This document shows positions 39,779 through 48,020 of a stretch of 64,000 nt of DNA, in pieces (the first letter of the stretch is position 1; each line of letters starts with the position of its first letter). The translations under genes and the position numbers were made by a program. Origin of the DNA: Sphingomonas sp. UV9. GTDB taxonomy: Bacteria; Pseudomonadota; Alphaproteobacteria; Sphingomonadales; Sphingomonadaceae. The notes under the pieces were generated by a model. That model was not told the DNA's origin, did no database searches, and saw only the letters and a list, made by a program, of their open reading frames with translations. The stretch spans positions 372,001-436,000 of the forward strand of contig NZ_SCIN01000002.1 of NCBI RefSeq assembly GCF_004101245.1. The letters run 5' to 3'.

Positions 39779-40936
39779 GTGGCGCAAGACAAGCTGGAAC
39801 ACCGACTTAAGGCCAAGGCGGCCGAATTGGGCTTCGTCGCCTGCGGGATCGCCCGCGCCGACGCCGCGCCATTGGCGGGCGAGCGGCTCCACCAATGGCT
39901 CGCGGACGGCCGCCACGGCGACATGATCTGGATGGAGGAGCGCAAGCACCACCGCGAGAGCCCCGCCGGCCTCTGGCCCGAGGTCCGCAGCGTCATCGCG
40001 CTCGGCATGAGCTATGCGCCGAAGGACGATCCGTTGCGGCTCGCGGACGAGGGCGGGGTAGGGCGCATCTCGGTCTACGCGCAGGGGCCCGATTATCACG
40101 ATGTCGTGAAGCGCCAGCTAAAGGCGCTCGGCCGCTGGCTCGCACAGGAGGCAGGGCGCGATCTGCCACCGTTCGACCTAAAGGTGTTCGTCGATACCGC
40201 GCCGGTGATGGAGAAGCCGCTCGCCGAAGCCGCAGGGCTGGGCTGGCAGGGCAAGCACACCAATCTCGTCAGCCGCGAGCATGGCAGCTGGCTGTTCCTC
40301 GGCGCGATCTACACCACACTCGATCTCGCACCGGACGCAGGCGGTACCGACACCTGCGGCACCTGCGACGCGTGCCAGACCGCGTGCCCGACCGCCGCCT
40401 TCCCCGCGCCGTACCAGCTCGATGCCCGTCGCTGCATCTCGTATCTCACGATCGAGCATGCCGGCCCGATCCCGCACGAATTTCGCGCCGCGATCGGCAA
40501 CCGCATCTACGGCTGCGACGACTGTCTCGCCGTGTGCCCCTGGAACAAGTTCGCCGCCGCCGCCAACGCGAACCTCGCCTTCCACCCCCGCGCCGAACTG
40601 GTCGCGCCCGAACTCGCCGACATCCTGGCGCTCGACGACGCCACCTTCCGCATGGTCTTCGCCGGCTCGCCCATCAAGCGCATCGGCCGCGACCGGATGA
40701 TCCGCAACGCCCTGATCGCGGCCGGCAACAGCGGCGATCCCGCGCTGGTCATGCCCGTCGGCAGGTTGCTCGCAGACGATGCCGCAATCGTTCGCGGCGC
40801 CGCAGCGTGGGCGCTCGCCCTGCTCGACCGGAATCGATGGCTAGTCGAGCGAGCCACGCGAACCGTAACGGAGACCGACGAGGCGGTTGTCAAGGAATGG
40901 GCGACGCATTGCGACGCCGACAATGGGGCCGTCTGA
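39779..40936 (+). CDS. queG: Epoxyqueuosine reductase
   Basis: 385 residues. The cobalamin-binding N-terminal half has GVGRISVYAQGPDYHDVVK and VFVDTAPVMEKPLAE, the conserved QueG segments. Two [4Fe-4S] clusters are ligated by TCGTCDACQTACP (C193, 196, 199, 203) and CDDCLAVCPWN (C246, 249, 253) with C219. A HEAT-like repeat tail follows (~290-375). It makes queuosine, the wobble base of tRNAs with GUN anticodons, including the tRNA-Tyr of this window. GTG 39779 is the start; no strong ribosome binding site was seen. Confidence 0.95.
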   Translation: MAQDKLEHRLKAKAAELGFVACGIARADAAPLAGERLHQWLADGRHGDMIWMEERKHHRESPAGLWPEVRSVIALGMSYAPKDDPLRLADEGGVGRISVYAQGPDYHDVVKRQLKALGRWLAQEAGRDLPPFDLKVFVDTAPVMEKPLAEAAGLGWQGKHTNLVSREHGSWLFLGAIYTTLDLAPDAGGTDTCGTCDACQTACPTAAFPAPYQLDARRCISYLTIEHAGPIPHEFRAAIGNRIYGCDDCLAVCPWNKFAAAANANLAFHPRAELVAPELADILALDDATFRMVFAGSPIKRIGRDRMIRNALIAAGNSGDPALVMPVGRLLADDAAIVRGAAAWALALLDRNRWLVERATRTVTETDEAVVKEWATHCDADNGAV

Positions 40937-40945
40937 AATCGCGGG

Positions 40946-41641
40946 TCAGGCGGGCGCCGGTATACGGCGGTCGACGAAGACCCTGTCCGGTGTTCCGGTA
41001 TCGAACCGAACCTCGGTCACGACCTGGCCCGGTGTACCAAGCCAGAAGACGACGGTCTCGCCAATGAACGATACGGCCCAAGGTGACAGGCCCGCCAACC
41101 GGTGCTGGGTGGTGCCAGCGTTGGCACATAGCCGCGACGATGTGCTGTCTGAACATGAGAAGCGCACTTTGCCCCGCCCCGACTGGCCCCGCCCAGACTG
41201 AATATGTCCGAGTTGCGCCAATGCGTCGAAGGCCCGTGCTGGTTCGATGCCCGGGTTCACACGGACATACTGACCGTCCGGGCATGCTCCAGACTCTGCC
41301 ATCGTCACCTCGGTGCCGCCGCGAACGCTAAACAGCGTTGCCGCTTCGCCTGCTCTCTCCGGGCTGCGCGCGAAGACGGCGGTCCATCGTTTCCTGACGC
41401 AACCCTGGGTTTCGAAGGTGGCGTGTTCCACCAGCTCGAGCTCCGACATACCCGGCGGCTGGAGCCCTTGCGGGGGTGGTGACACGACGGTTTCGATACG
41501 GCGATGGTCCTGCCCCAGCAAGACGAGCGTGCCCGCATCGGCAGGTGACAAGCGTAAAACCGCGGCAATGGTCGGGCCGGGCGCCGGCCTCGGCGCCGAG
41601 CCGGGCGCGACCAGCGCGAGCAACAGGGCTGCAACGATCAT
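40946..41641 (-). CDS. Hypothetical secreted protein
   Basis: 231 residues with a signal-like N-terminus (MIVAALLLALVAPGSA) followed by Pro/Ala-rich residues. I do not recognise the family. Six cysteines (one each in GCVRKRW, SGACPDG, FSCSDS and RLCANAG among them) may form disulfides, consistent with export. The ATG at 41641 leaves 48 bases to the lipoprotein gene upstream. It is convergent with queG, nine bases apart. It is the third of a leftward three-gene cluster of envelope proteins. G+C seems lower than in neighbours. Confidence 0.6.
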   Translation of the reverse strand: MIVAALLLALVAPGSAPRPAPGPTIAAVLRLSPADAGTLVLLGQDHRRIETVVSPPPQGLQPPGMSELELVEHATFETQGCVRKRWTAVFARSPERAGEAATLFSVRGGTEVTMAESGACPDGQYVRVNPGIEPARAFDALAQLGHIQSGRGQSGRGKVRFSCSDSTSSRLCANAGTTQHRLAGLSPWAVSFIGETVVFWLGTPGQVVTEVRFDTGTPDRVFVDRRIPAPA

Positions 41642-41689
41642 ATTATTGCCAAAGGACGAAAGTGCCGCTGATCGGCGAACATGCCACCA

Positions 41690-42061
41690 TTATCTGCCGC
41701 CGTCGCGCCGGGTCAGCGCTGCCACGCAACTCGCGCGGTCGATCGTACTCCCGTCGGGCTCACGCGCATCGAGATAGGTGACGCGCGGGGCGTCCGAGCC
41801 CTTGGGATAGAGATATGCGTCTAGCACGCAGATCCCGCTCTGGAATTGCAGCTTTCGCGCGGTACCTTCGCGGACGTCGGCGTCGGGCTGGCCGAACAGC
41901 TTGATCAATCCCGCGGAATCCTGGCCCAGCACGCGCTCGAGGCCGACGCTGGTGTAGGGGATCGCCGGCCGCCCGACCGCGGGCTTGGCGACCGGTGCAG
42001 CGCACCCCGCGAGCCCACCGCCAAGCGCCAGCGCGATCCCTATCGTCGTCAATCGCGTCAT
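41690..42061 (-). CDS. Small lipoprotein, function unknown
   Basis: 123 residues. The signal ends in a lipobox GLAGC with Cys20, so it should be lipid-anchored. The mature part has VGLERVLGQDSAGLIKLFGQP near residue 42 and CVLDAYLYPKG near 78, a mix like small outer-membrane assembly lipoproteins, but I cannot name the family. Its ATG overlaps the stop of the CysZ-like membrane protein gene (ATGA), so the two are translationally coupled. Confidence 0.7.
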   Translation of the reverse strand: MTRLTTIGIALALGGGLAGCAAPVAKPAVGRPAIPYTSVGLERVLGQDSAGLIKLFGQPDADVREGTARKLQFQSGICVLDAYLYPKGSDAPRVTYLDAREPDGSTIDRASCVAALTRRDGGR

Positions 42062-42747
42062 GCTCGGGCCTTACGATAATATTGGCTGTGGAAATAATGG
42101 GTCGCCATCGCGGCGCCCAGTACGGGCGCGGCGATGTTGAGGATCGGAACCACGAACAGTCCGGTGTTCGCAAGCCCCAGCATGAATCGCCCCCCCTTGG
42201 TCGTCGCACGCCAGCCCCGCATCGCCGCGGCGTCCATGTGCCGTGCCGCCACCATGTCGCCCAGATCGCGGCCGAGCAGCCAGCCGTTGACGACGAAGAA
42301 CACCGCCGCCGTGCCGACCCCGGTGACGAGCAGCGCGATGTAGACGGGGAGGAGGATCAGGTTGACGAGCACCACGCGGGCGGCGGACCGCAGGCCCATT
42401 GCGAGGCTGCGCGCGAACGGCACCGGCCGCGCCGTCTTCAGCGCGTCGGGATAATGCCGGGCCTCGACCGCTTCGACGACCTCGTCCGCGAACACCCCGA
42501 CGACCGCGATCGCGACCGCGCGGAACAGCAACCACAGCGCGAGGACGGTGACGAACAGCGCGAACGCCGCCGCGAGCCCGCTAACGTCCCAACCGAGCCA
42601 TGCGGCGAGCGCGGCCTGCGTCCCCCACCACGTGCCGACGCCCAGCAGCGCGAAGACGAGCAGCGTGACCGCCATCGACTTGACGAACACGCGGAGGATC
42701 GGGGGATCGGTCAACTGGCGGAGCGAAAGGATGAGGGCGCGGATCAT
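42058..42747 (-). CDS. EI24/CysZ-like integral membrane protein
   Basis: 229 residues with about four long hydrophobic stretches (~28-46, 58-88, 130-165, 196-220). The pattern LAxGLRSAxRVVLVNLILLPVY and the C-terminal HYFHSQYYRKA agree with the EI24/CysZ family, some of which transport sulfate; no sulfate genes are adjacent, so only the fold is claimed. ATG 42747 is used; the frame runs further left but without family resemblance. First gene of the three-gene cluster. Confidence 0.75.
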   Translation of the reverse strand: MIRALILSLRQLTDPPILRVFVKSMAVTLLVFALLGVGTWWGTQAALAAWLGWDVSGLAAAFALFVTVLALWLLFRAVAIAVVGVFADEVVEAVEARHYPDALKTARPVPFARSLAMGLRSAARVVLVNLILLPVYIALLVTGVGTAAVFFVVNGWLLGRDLGDMVAARHMDAAAMRGWRATTKGGRFMLGLANTGLFVVPILNIAAPVLGAAMATHYFHSQYYRKARA

Positions 42748-42818
42748 CGGTTCGGGATGGCGGGGAGGGCGGCTCAGGTCAACGCGCGTTGGTTTGTGAC
42801 CGAGGCCGTCAACCCTTC

Positions 42819-42899
42819 CGTTCCCCCGCGGACGCGGGGGCCCAGCTAAACCAAACGTACCGCCCGAGACCCTGGACCCCCACGTTCGCGAGGGAACAG
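42819..42899. repeat. Palindromic intergenic repeat, family E
   Basis: CCGTTCCCCCGCGGACGCGG and its inverted partner near CACGTTCGCGAGGGAACAG flank the CCCAGCTAA core. Twin copy at 55288-55369. It lies in the 405-base gene-free stretch 42748-43152 with the next element. Confidence 0.8.
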
Positions 42900-42920
42900 A
42901 ATGGCCGGTCCTATACCCAA

Positions 42921-43024
42921 CCACCCCGGCGGAGGCCGGGGCCCAGGTGGTGAGACCATCATAACGGCGCGTTGAGCGTCGTCATTACCGTCCCCCAACT
43001 GGGCCCCGGCCTCCGCCGGGGTGG
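42921..43024. repeat. Palindromic intergenic repeat, family B
   Basis: CCACCCCGGCGGAGGCCGGG to CCCGGCCTCCGCCGGGGTGG, a near-perfect inverted pair ~60 bases apart. The rest of the spacer to the kinase (43025-43152) shows no further feature. Confidence 0.85.
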
Positions 43025-43152
43025 AGTTTCGTACAGGCGTTCCGGAACGTACCTTAGCAGTACCCAAGCCCCCCGGCTCAACCCACGCCGGTTGCACCAA
43101 TCCCCCCCGCCATTTACGGCAAGCGTTTTCCCGTCCGCCCGGAGTGCGCCCC

Positions 43153-44151
43153 TTGTCCAATCCCACCTACGACGTCGTCGCGATCGGCAATGCCATCGTC
43201 GACATCCTCAGCACCGCCACCGACGCGTTCATCGACGAGATCGGTGTCGCCAAGGGCTCGATGCAGCTGATGTTCTCGTCGGAAGAGGCCGACGCGCTCT
43301 ACGCCAAGATGGGCCCAGGCATGGAAATCTCCGGCGGGTCGGCCGCCAACACCGTCGCCGGCGTCGCCGCGCTCGGCGGCAAATGCGGGTTCATTGGCCA
43401 GGTCGCCGATGACCAGCTCGGTCAGGTCTTCGCGCACGACGTCCGCAGCATCGGTATCGAGTTCACGACGCCCGTCCGTCCCGGTGATCCGACCACCGGC
43501 CGCTGCCTGATCTTCGTCACCCCCGACGGCCAGCGCACGATGAACACCTTCCTCGGCGCGGGCCAGTTCCTGCCTGCCGCCGCGATCGACACCGCGATGA
43601 TCGCCGACAGCGCGATCCTGTATCTCGAAGGCTATCTCTGGGATCCCGAAGAGCCGCGCGCCGCGATGCGCGCTGCGATCGATTGCGCGCGCGGGGCAGG
43701 GCGCAAGGTCGCCTTCACGCTCAGCGACGTGTTCTGCATCTCGCGCCACGGCGGCGATTTCCGCCAGCTCCTCAGCGACGGGCTGATCGACATCCTGTTC
43801 GCCAACGAGAGCGAACTGGCAGCGCTCGCCGAGACCGACGATTTCGACGCGGCGGTCGCCAAGATCTCGGCACAGGTCCCGACGCTGGTCGTGACCCGCG
43901 GCGAGCACGGCGCCTGCGCGCTCCAGAACGGCAACCGCGCCGAGGTGAAGGCCGAGCCGATCGCCAAGGTCGTCGACACGACCGGTGCGGGCGACCTGTT
44001 CGCGGCGGGCTTCCTCCACGGCCAGGCGCAGGGCCATGACCTGCACGCGTCGCTGAAGCTCGGGGCGGTCTGCGCGGCAGAGATCATCAGCCATGTCGGC
44101 GCACGCCCGATGGTCGACATGAAGGCGCTCGCCGCCAAGCATATCGGCTGA
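43153..44151 (+). CDS. PfkB-family carbohydrate/adenosine kinase
   Basis: 332 residues from TTG 43153, which has GGAG eight bases upstream and yields the expected start SNPTYDVVAIGNAIVDIL. PfkB signature 1 is in GGSAANTVAGVAALGGKCGFIG and signature 2 is DTTGAGDLFAAGFL, where the Asp is the catalytic base. The pattern is that of the adenosine kinase-like subgroup common in alphaproteobacteria; ribokinase-like activity on another nucleoside or sugar is possible. A strong bidirectional terminator follows. Confidence 0.87.
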   Translation: MSNPTYDVVAIGNAIVDILSTATDAFIDEIGVAKGSMQLMFSSEEADALYAKMGPGMEISGGSAANTVAGVAALGGKCGFIGQVADDQLGQVFAHDVRSIGIEFTTPVRPGDPTTGRCLIFVTPDGQRTMNTFLGAGQFLPAAAIDTAMIADSAILYLEGYLWDPEEPRAAMRAAIDCARGAGRKVAFTLSDVFCISRHGGDFRQLLSDGLIDILFANESELAALAETDDFDAAVAKISAQVPTLVVTRGEHGACALQNGNRAEVKAEPIAKVVDTTGAGDLFAAGFLHGQAQGHDLHASLKLGAVCAAEIISHVGARPMVDMKALAAKHIG

Positions 44152-44203
44152 ACGCCACCGTCATCTCCGCGCAGGTGGGGATGACGCGCTCGGCACGACG
44201 CGC

Positions 44204-44243
44204 ACAAAAAAAGGGCCGCGGGAGTCTCCTCCTGCGGCCCTTT
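44204..44243 (-). terminator. Bidirectional Rho-independent terminator
   Basis: Stem GGGCCGC / GCGGCCC (44213-44219 and 44234-44240) with A-rich left flank (eight A) and TTT right flank. On the minus strand the stem is followed by eight T, the better terminator, for the permease gene ending at 44256; the kinase gene on the plus strand also ends here. Confidence 0.85.
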
Positions 44244-44255
44244 CTGCGTCCGAAT

Positions 44256-45809
44256 TTACTGCGAGCCCGGCGGTATCATGTCGATGTCATCGTCAGTATC
44301 CGTGATCCCACGACCGAGATGACTCATGCGGCGACCATATAGGAAGTAGATCACCAGGCCGGCCGCGCCCCATAGCGGCAGAACCAGCATCGCCGCCGAT
44401 GGCAGGTTGAAGAACAGAAAGACGCAGCCAGCGATCGTTGCTGGGGCGACCAGCCAGATCGCAGGCGTTCGGAACGCCCGCTTCCGGTTTGGTTCGGTAC
44501 GCCGCAGGATCAGCACAGCGATCGCCACCATCATGAAAGCATAAAGCGTACCGGCATTGGCGATGTCGGCCAATTGCCCAACCGGTAGGAAAGCTGCAGC
44601 GAGGGCCACGGCCGTGCCGGTGATTGCCGTGACGATATGTGGCGTCTTGAAGCGCGGATGAACCCGGCTGAGCACTTCCGGGAGCAGTCCGTCACGGCTC
44701 ATCACGAAGAAGATTCGTGTCTGGCCGAACATCAGCACGAGAATGACCGAGGGGAGTGCCACGAAGGCGGCAATACCCAACATGTTCCCGACCGTACTGA
44801 ATCCGATCACGCGCAGGACATGCGCCAACGCCTCTCTCGAGCAAACCAGTGCCTCACCATATTGCGGCAACGCGCACTGACGAGCCAGTTCCTCGGATCC
44901 GGCGGGGAAGGGGATGCCGTTCGGTCCCATGATCGGCTGCCCGCCGATCGTGCCGATCGCTCCCGCCGCGACGAGTATGTAGAAGACCGTGCAGAATAGC
45001 AGCGAGGCAATCAGTCCGATCGGGACATTTCGCTGCGGGTTCTTGGTTTCCTCCGCTGCGGTCGAGACCGCGTCGAAGCCGACATAGGCGAAGAAAATCG
45101 TCGCCGCAGCGCCCACTGCGCCTACCCCTGTGCCGAATCCCCCGAACACGCCGGCAGGCAGGAAGGGATTAAAGCGCGCAGTATCGACGACGGGCAGAGT
45201 AAGGATGATGAACGCGGTCAGCGCGACCACCTTGATCGCGACCAGCACGGTATTCAGCCGCGCGCTCTCGGTCGTGCCGACGATCAGCAAGCCCGTAATG
45301 CCCATCGCGATGACGATCGCTGGCAGATTGACGAACCCGCCTGGCGAGCCGCCGAGCGCAAGCGGACCGGCACCGAGCCATGTCGGCAAATGGATGCCGA
45401 GAAATTCTCGTAGTACTGTCCCCTGGAAATAGTCCGACCACGTCACCGCCACGGCTGAAGCAGCAACGGCATATTCAAGGACGAGCGCCCAGCCGACCGT
45501 CCACGCCAGCAATTCGCCCATGACCGCATAGGTATAGGTGTAGGCAGAGCCGGCGACCGGGATCATCGACGCGATTTCTGCATAGCATAACGCTGCTACG
45601 ATGCAGATCGCGCCGGCGATGGCGAAGGCCAGCATCAAGCCGGGCCCGGCCTTTTGAGCGCCTGCGGCCGTCAGGGCGAAAATGCCTGTTCCGATCACGC
45701 AGCCGATGCCGAACAGGGTAAGCTGAAACGCGCCGAGCGTTCGGTGGAGCGATTTCTTCTCCGCCGTCGCCAGAATGGCGTCCAGTGATTTTACACGACC
45801 AAAAATCAA
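44256..45809 (-). CDS. APC-family amino acid permease, cationic amino acid transporter type
   Basis: 517 residues with 12-14 hydrophobic helices. GIGCVIGTGIFALTG-like (LFGIGCVIGTGIFALTAAG) is the APC helix 1 substrate loop and AYVGFDAVSTAAEETKNPQRNVP is the diagnostic loop of the CAT subfamily (arginine, lysine or broad). It imports amino acids across the inner membrane. Sampled lines look lower in G+C (32-41 of 60 bases) than the adjacent kinase (e.g. 42 of 60), suggesting less biased codon use or a more recent arrival. Ends at a strong terminator; no operon partner. Confidence 0.9.
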   Translation of the reverse strand: MIFGRVKSLDAILATAEKKSLHRTLGAFQLTLFGIGCVIGTGIFALTAAGAQKAGPGLMLAFAIAGAICIVAALCYAEIASMIPVAGSAYTYTYAVMGELLAWTVGWALVLEYAVAASAVAVTWSDYFQGTVLREFLGIHLPTWLGAGPLALGGSPGGFVNLPAIVIAMGITGLLIVGTTESARLNTVLVAIKVVALTAFIILTLPVVDTARFNPFLPAGVFGGFGTGVGAVGAAATIFFAYVGFDAVSTAAEETKNPQRNVPIGLIASLLFCTVFYILVAAGAIGTIGGQPIMGPNGIPFPAGSEELARQCALPQYGEALVCSREALAHVLRVIGFSTVGNMLGIAAFVALPSVILVLMFGQTRIFFVMSRDGLLPEVLSRVHPRFKTPHIVTAITGTAVALAAAFLPVGQLADIANAGTLYAFMMVAIAVLILRRTEPNRKRAFRTPAIWLVAPATIAGCVFLFFNLPSAAMLVLPLWGAAGLVIYFLYGRRMSHLGRGITDTDDDIDMIPPGSQ

Positions 45810-45919
45810 TTCGGTACCCCCCGGGGATTGCTAGGGCCGGGTCAAAAGGCCCCTTGCTCAAGCGGGCGAGCCTAATGGCAATTTTATTACGTGCAATCCT
45901 TTAGTGGCAGAAAGCCGCG

Positions 45920-46297
45920 CTATCGCGCGAGCATCGGCCCGAGCGGACGGCCGCCGAAGATATGAACGTGCAGGTGCGGCACCTCCTGGTGTCCGTTCTG
46001 GCCGATGTTGGCGAGCAGGCGATAGCCGGGCTCGACGAGGCCCGCGGCGCGCGCGACGGCGCCGACCGCGCGGATGAATCCCGCGATCTCGGCGTCGGGC
46101 GCACGCGCGGAGAAATCGTCCCACGAGACATAGTCGCCCTTGGGGATCACGAGCAGGTGCGTCGGCGCCTGCGGGTTGATGTCGTGGAACGCGATCGCGA
46201 AGTCGTCTTCATACACCCGCTTCGACGGAATCTCCCCGCGCAGGATCTTCGCGAAGATGTTCTGGTCGTCATACGGCTGGGTGGCGTCGATCGGCAT
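45920..46297 (-). CDS. hinT: HIT-family nucleotide-binding protein, HinT-like
   Basis: 125 residues. The histidine triad HLHVHIFGG has H108, H110 and H112; the N-terminal IFAKILRGEIPSKRVYEDD is typical of HinT, a purine nucleoside phosphoramidase. ATG 46297 lies 164 bases after hisE and is separated from it by a family A repeat. The C-terminus GRPLGPMLAR is standard. HinT is often found next to hisE in alphaproteobacteria, consistent with this placement. Confidence 0.93.
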   Translation of the reverse strand: MPIDATQPYDDQNIFAKILRGEIPSKRVYEDDFAIAFHDINPQAPTHLLVIPKGDYVSWDDFSARAPDAEIAGFIRAVGAVARAAGLVEPGYRLLANIGQNGHQEVPHLHVHIFGGRPLGPMLAR

Positions 46298-46353
46298 GGG
46301 GCAAAGCTCCTTTTGCGCAATCATAGCCAGTTTTCGTCGGAACATCCCCCATT

Positions 46354-46450
46354 CCGTCATCCTCGCGCAGGCGGGGATCCATATCCTCGCACGCCGGTGG
46401 TCCTATTGCACGGCCAGCCAGTCTGGGTTCCCGCCTCCGCGGGAATGACG
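46354..46450. repeat. Palindromic intergenic repeat, family A
   Basis: CCGTCATCCTCGCGCAGGCG and an inverted partner (CCGCCTCCGCGGGAATGACGG) ~70 bases away. It separates hisE from hinT. Confidence 0.8.
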
Positions 46451-46461
46451 GAGGTGGCAGG

Positions 46462-46782
46462 TCAGCCCGTCCGGCCGGCCTTCTCGACCAGTCCGCCGAC
46501 GCCCTCGCGCCGCTCCAGCTCGGCGCGCACATCGTCGAGGCTAAGCCCCGCATCCGCCAGCAGCACCGCCAGATGAAACATCAGATCCGCCGCTTCCGGC
46601 ACGATGCTCGCCTCGTCGCCCGAGCACGCGGCGATGACCGTCTCGACGGCTTCCTCGCCGAGCTTCTGCGCGATCTTGGGGCGACCCTTGGCGAACAGGC
46701 TCGCGGTGTAGCTAGTGTCGGCGGGCGCATCGCGGCGCGCGCGGATGGTCGCCTCGAGGCGGTCGAATACGGGGTCTGCCAT
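46462..46782 (-). CDS. hisE: Phosphoribosyl-ATP pyrophosphatase
   Basis: 106 residues. [23 protein letters not shown] is the MazG-like core of HisE: the Glu residues bind Mg2+ and cleave phosphoribosyl-ATP to phosphoribosyl-AMP (second histidine step). The [10 protein letters not shown] segment completes the four-helix bundle. ATG 46782 is chosen; an in-frame TTG at 46818 would overlap the upstream gene stop. It is the last his gene of this operon. hisG, hisD, hisC and hisI are not in the window. Confidence 0.94.
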   Translation of the reverse strand: MADPVFDRLEATIRARRDAPADTSYTASLFAKGRPKIAQKLGEEAVETVIAACSGDEASIVPEAADLMFHLAVLLADAGLSLDDVRAELERREGVGGLVEKAGRTG

Positions 46783-46814
46783 GCGCGGCGTGCTGACGCA
46801 GCCGGGCAGGCGGG

Positions 46815-47024
46815 TCAATCCTTCTTGGGTGGACCTGCCGCTTCACGATCAGCAAGATTGCGTCGACGAGCCTCGATAAACCGCTTCCGCAACGCGCGCC
46901 GGACGAGCCAGACCCCGATCGCCGCAAACACGAACAGCGCGACGTCCGACATCGCCAGCCCGGTCGGCGGATGCGCGACGCCGCTATGTCCCGATTCGAC
47001 CGCGAGGACGGCGAGCACCGGCAC
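46815..47024 (-). CDS. Small single-span membrane protein in the his operon
   Basis: 69 residues from GTG 47024, or 45 from ATG 46952. One transmembrane helix ([18 protein letters not shown]) is followed by a basic tail ([17 protein letters not shown]). I do not recognise a family. It begins six bases after the hisF stop and its stop overlaps an alternative TTG of hisE by four bases, so it is embedded in the operon. Whether it is translated is unproven, though the hydrophobic pattern and spacing are not random-looking. Confidence 0.55.
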   Translation of the reverse strand: MPVLAVLAVESGHSGVAHPPTGLAMSDVALFVFAAIGVWLVRRALRKRFIEARRRNLADREAAGPPKKD

Positions 47025-47029
47025 GCCCG

Positions 47030-47803
47030 TCAGGCCACGCGAACCGGCGTCCGCACGGGAATCCCCGCCGCCGCCAGCGCAGCATGCGCGTCGCCGATCG
47101 ACGCCTGCCCGAAATGGAAGATCGATGCGGCCAGCACCGCGGACGCATGCCCGTCACGGATGCCGGCCACCAGATCGTCGAGCCCGCCAACCCCGCCGCT
47201 CGCAACGACGGGCACGCTAACCCGGTCGGAAATCGCCCGGATCAGCTCGAGGTCGTAGCCACTCCGAGTCCCGTCGCGGTCCATCGACGTGACCAGCAAC
47301 TCGCCCGCGCCAAGCTCGGCGAGCCGCAAGGCATGCGCGATCGCATCGATTCCCGTCGCGCGCCGGCCGCCATGCGTGAACACTTCCCAGCCGTCACCCG
47401 ACCGCCGCGCATCAACGCTCGCGACACAGCACTGACTGCCGAACCGCTCGGCGATATCCGCGACCAGTTCCGGCCGCTCGACCGCCGCCGAATTGACCGC
47501 CACCTTGTCCGCCCCCGCGAGCAACAGCGCGCGCGCGTCATCCGCGGTCCGCACGCCGCCGCCGACCGTCAGCGGCATGAAACACACCGCCGCCGTCCTG
47601 CGCACGACGTCGAGGATCGTCCCGCGACCTTCATGGCTCGCCCCGATATCGAGGAAACACAATTCGTCCGCTCCGGCGGCGTCATAGGCGCGCGCCTGCT
47701 CGACCGGATCACCGGCGTCGCGCAGTTCGACGAAGTTCACGCCCTTCACGACGCGGCCGTCGGCGACGTCGAGGCACGGGATCACACGGGCACGGACCGT
47801 CAC
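47030..47803 (-). CDS. hisF: Imidazole glycerol phosphate synthase, cyclase subunit
   Basis: 257 residues, a complete TIM barrel. D12 (PCLDVADG) and D131 (ASVDARR) are the acid-base residues; [15 protein letters not shown] and [14 protein letters not shown] form the phosphate grips. It makes IGP and AICAR with ammonia from HisH. The start is GTG 47803. It is separated from hisA by 217 bases containing a nested palindrome, unlike the tight spacing elsewhere in this operon, and has no evident ribosome binding site. Confidence 0.96.
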   Translation of the reverse strand: MTVRARVIPCLDVADGRVVKGVNFVELRDAGDPVEQARAYDAAGADELCFLDIGASHEGRGTILDVVRRTAAVCFMPLTVGGGVRTADDARALLLAGADKVAVNSAAVERPELVADIAERFGSQCCVASVDARRSGDGWEVFTHGGRRATGIDAIAHALRLAELGAGELLVTSMDRDGTRSGYDLELIRAISDRVSVPVVASGGVGGLDDLVAGIRDGHASAVLAASIFHFGQASIGDAHAALAAAGIPVRTPVRVA

Positions 47804-47822
47804 GCGCAGTCTCGAAGAAATG

Positions 47823-48020
47823 GTTCACGCGGAGACGCGGAGACGCGGAGACGCGGCGGAGCCGCAAAGAATGATTCACGCGAAGGCGCAAAGGCGCGAA
47901 GGGTCAGAAGAGGAGCCGCTTCTACTGTCTGCTCACTCTTCGCGCCTTCGCGCCTTCGCGTGAACAAATTCTTGCCTGCGGCGCGACAGCGCCCTCCGCG
48001 TCTCCGCGTCTCCGCGTGAA
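47823..48020. repeat. Nested palindromic element between hisA and hisF (family I)
   Basis: Outer arms: TTCACGCGGAGACGCGGAGA... at 47823-47856 and the inverse ...TCTCCGCGTCTCCGCGTGAA at 47993-48020. Inner arms: ATTCACGCGAAGGCGCAAAG at 47873 and its inverse GCGCCTTCGCGCCTTCGCGT at 47941 on. Both arms contain tandem short units (GGAGACGC or GCGAAGGC). The right end abuts the hisA stop codon. It can fold as a hairpin inside a larger hairpin. Confidence 0.9.

Noticed and set aside
43021..43152. An upstream start for the PfkB kinase at 43021
   Set aside because: It would translate part of the family B repeat; the TTG at 43153 has a ribosome binding site and the family N-terminus.
47823..47860. Tandem GGAGACGC units as a CRISPR array
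   Set aside because: The units are 8 bases without spacers, and they form one arm of an inverted repeat.
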